From DASQPR01 sp035713725 (lineage in GTDB: Bacteria; Actinomycetota; Actinomycetes; Mycobacteriales; Micromonosporaceae), in assembly GCA_035713725.1 (NCBI GenBank), contig DASTMZ010000150.1:1-5077 (forward strand): DNA of 5,077 nt, given 5' to 3'. The notes under the pieces were generated by a model, which worked only from the letters and a program-made list of their open reading frames with translations, ran no database searches and had not been told where the DNA came from. Below, piece after piece: positions 4,541-5,077 of this stretch (position 1 is its first letter; the number at the start of each line of letters is the position of its first letter). The translations under genes were made by a program, and so were the position numbers.

Positions 4541-5077
4541 GTCGCAGCAGCAGTATCGTCGTCCGCCGGCGATACTGCTGCTGCCGGCGGTGATCGGCAC
4601 CGCATATCTGTTCGCGCCGCTGCTCGGCCTCGTGGTTCGCGCGCCGTGGGGCACAATGTGGCAGCGGCTGACCGAACCCGGTGCGTTGACGGCGCTGTGG
4701 CTGTCGCTCCTCACGTCGACCATCACGACCGCGGTCTGTCTCCTCCTCGGCGTACCGGTCGCGTTCGTGTTGGCCCGAACCCGGTTCGTCGGCCAGCGTT
4801 TCGTCCGTGCGCTGATCCTGCTCCCGCTCGTCCTGCCGCCGGTGGTCGGCGGAGTTGCGCTGTTCACCGCGTTCGGACGCACCGGCATCATCGGCATCTG
4901 GCTCGACCGGTGGTTCGGCATCGAGCTGCCGTTCACCACGACGGCCGTCGTGATGGCGCAGACGTTCGTCGCGTTGCCGTTCCTCGTGATCGCGGTCGAG
5001 GGCGCGCTGCGTAGCGCGGACGGCCGGTTCGAGGAGGCCGCCGCCACGCTCGGTGCGTCACGCTGGACCGCGTTCCG
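4530..5077 (+). CDS. modB: Molybdate ABC transporter permease ModB, 5' part
   Basis: ModB forms the membrane channel of the molybdate importer. The frame runs from GTG 4530 to the window edge without a stop (182 codons plus two bases), so the 3' end is missing. After a hydrophilic start (TQPSQQQYRRPP) come membrane segments at about 14-36, 55-83, 91-116 and 137-158. ModB/CysT-type permease features are visible: ALWLSLLTSTITTAVCLLLG followed by PVAFVLAR (57-83), LILLPLVLPPVVGGVALF (95-112) and GRTGIIG (116-122). MAQTFVALPFLVIAVEGAL (142-160) leads into the EAA loop, whose start EEAAATLGASRWTAF (168-182) contacts the ATPase and is cut by the edge. No good ribosome site precedes the GTG; translation is probably coupled to modA, 7 nt upstream. 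A 15-bp inverted repeat lies in codons 5-19. Confidence 0.92.
   Translation, partial: MTQPSQQQYRRPPAILLLPAVIGTAYLFAPLLGLVVRAPWGTMWQRLTEPGALTALWLSLLTSTITTAVCLLLGVPVAFVLARTRFVGQRFVRALILLPLVLPPVVGGVALFTAFGRTGIIGIWLDRWFGIELPFTTTAVVMAQTFVALPFLVIAVEGALRSADGRFEEAAATLGASRWTAF
4544..4584 (+). repeat. Perfect 15-bp inverted repeat (hairpin) in the first codons of modB
   Basis: The arm gcagcagcagtatcg (4544-4558) is repeated exactly in reverse complement as cgatactgctgctgc (4570-4584), with an 11-nt spacer, tcgtccgccgg. As RNA this is a long uninterrupted stem starting 14 nt after the first base of the modB start codon. There is no T-run after it, so it is not a standard terminator. The encoded peptide is QQQYRRPPAILLL. 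The stem could limit modB translation or protect the 3' end of modA mRNA; this role is inferred. Confidence 0.8.

Noticed and set aside
4646..5014. A 122-codon plus-strand frame near the window end
   Set aside because: It overlaps modB in another frame. The modB frame has membrane helices and the EAA motif and simply runs off the window edge.
3653..5047. A 464-codon open frame on the minus strand across modA and modB
   Set aside because: It is antisense to two strongly supported genes, its translation is rich in Arg, Ser and Thr with no domain, and it reflects the GC bias at third positions.

Overview
The window comes from a high-GC Gram-positive bacterium of the Actinomycetota. The evidence is strong G/C bias at third codon positions, GTG starts, an actinobacterial group-2 (HrdD/SigB-like) sigma factor, and a lipoprotein ModA of actinobacterial type. 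The genus cannot be fixed from the sequence alone. It looks like ordinary chromosome: there is no tRNA, rRNA, insertion sequence, phage gene or CRISPR array. The interest lies in the control regions and in short repeats at gene boundaries.

Layout. (1) Bases 1-564, plus strand: the 3' part of an NAD-dependent epimerase/reductase gene, with a repeat-containing low-complexity tail. (2) Bases 565-991: a 427-base non-coding leader holding a CRP-like palindrome, a sigma-B/F-like promoter match, a small hairpin, an exact sigma-R-type promoter match and a strong ribosome binding site. (3) Bases 992-1936, plus: a sigma-70 family group-2 sigma factor. (4) Bases 1937-2156: a convergent intergenic region with a 14-bp terminator hairpin, two further GC hairpins and a small tandem repeat. 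(5) Minus strand: tam, a trans-aconitate 2-methyltransferase-like gene (3524 down to 2709), followed by a DUF1003 membrane protein gene (2651 down to 2157), probably one operon. (6) Bases 3525-3706: the divergent intergenic region, with five copies of a 15-bp repeat and a promoter placed so that modA mRNA would be leaderless. (7) Plus strand: modA (3707-4522) and the start of modB (4530 to the window end), the opening of a molybdate ABC transporter operon. An 11-bp tandem duplication lies at the modA/modB junction, and a perfect 15-bp inverted repeat sits inside the first codons of modB.

How the genes work together. modA and modB form one functional unit: a lipid-anchored molybdate-binding protein and its membrane permease, with the ATPase presumably beyond the window. 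The sigma factor appears to be controlled by other stress sigma factors, which fits the known wiring of hrdD in Streptomyces and sigB in Mycobacterium. The methyltransferase and DUF1003 genes share a strand and are close together, but no functional link is evident. No clearly new multi-gene system was found. The best leads are the stacked stress promoters before the sigma gene, the long hairpin at the start of modB, and the 15-bp minisatellite between tam and modA.
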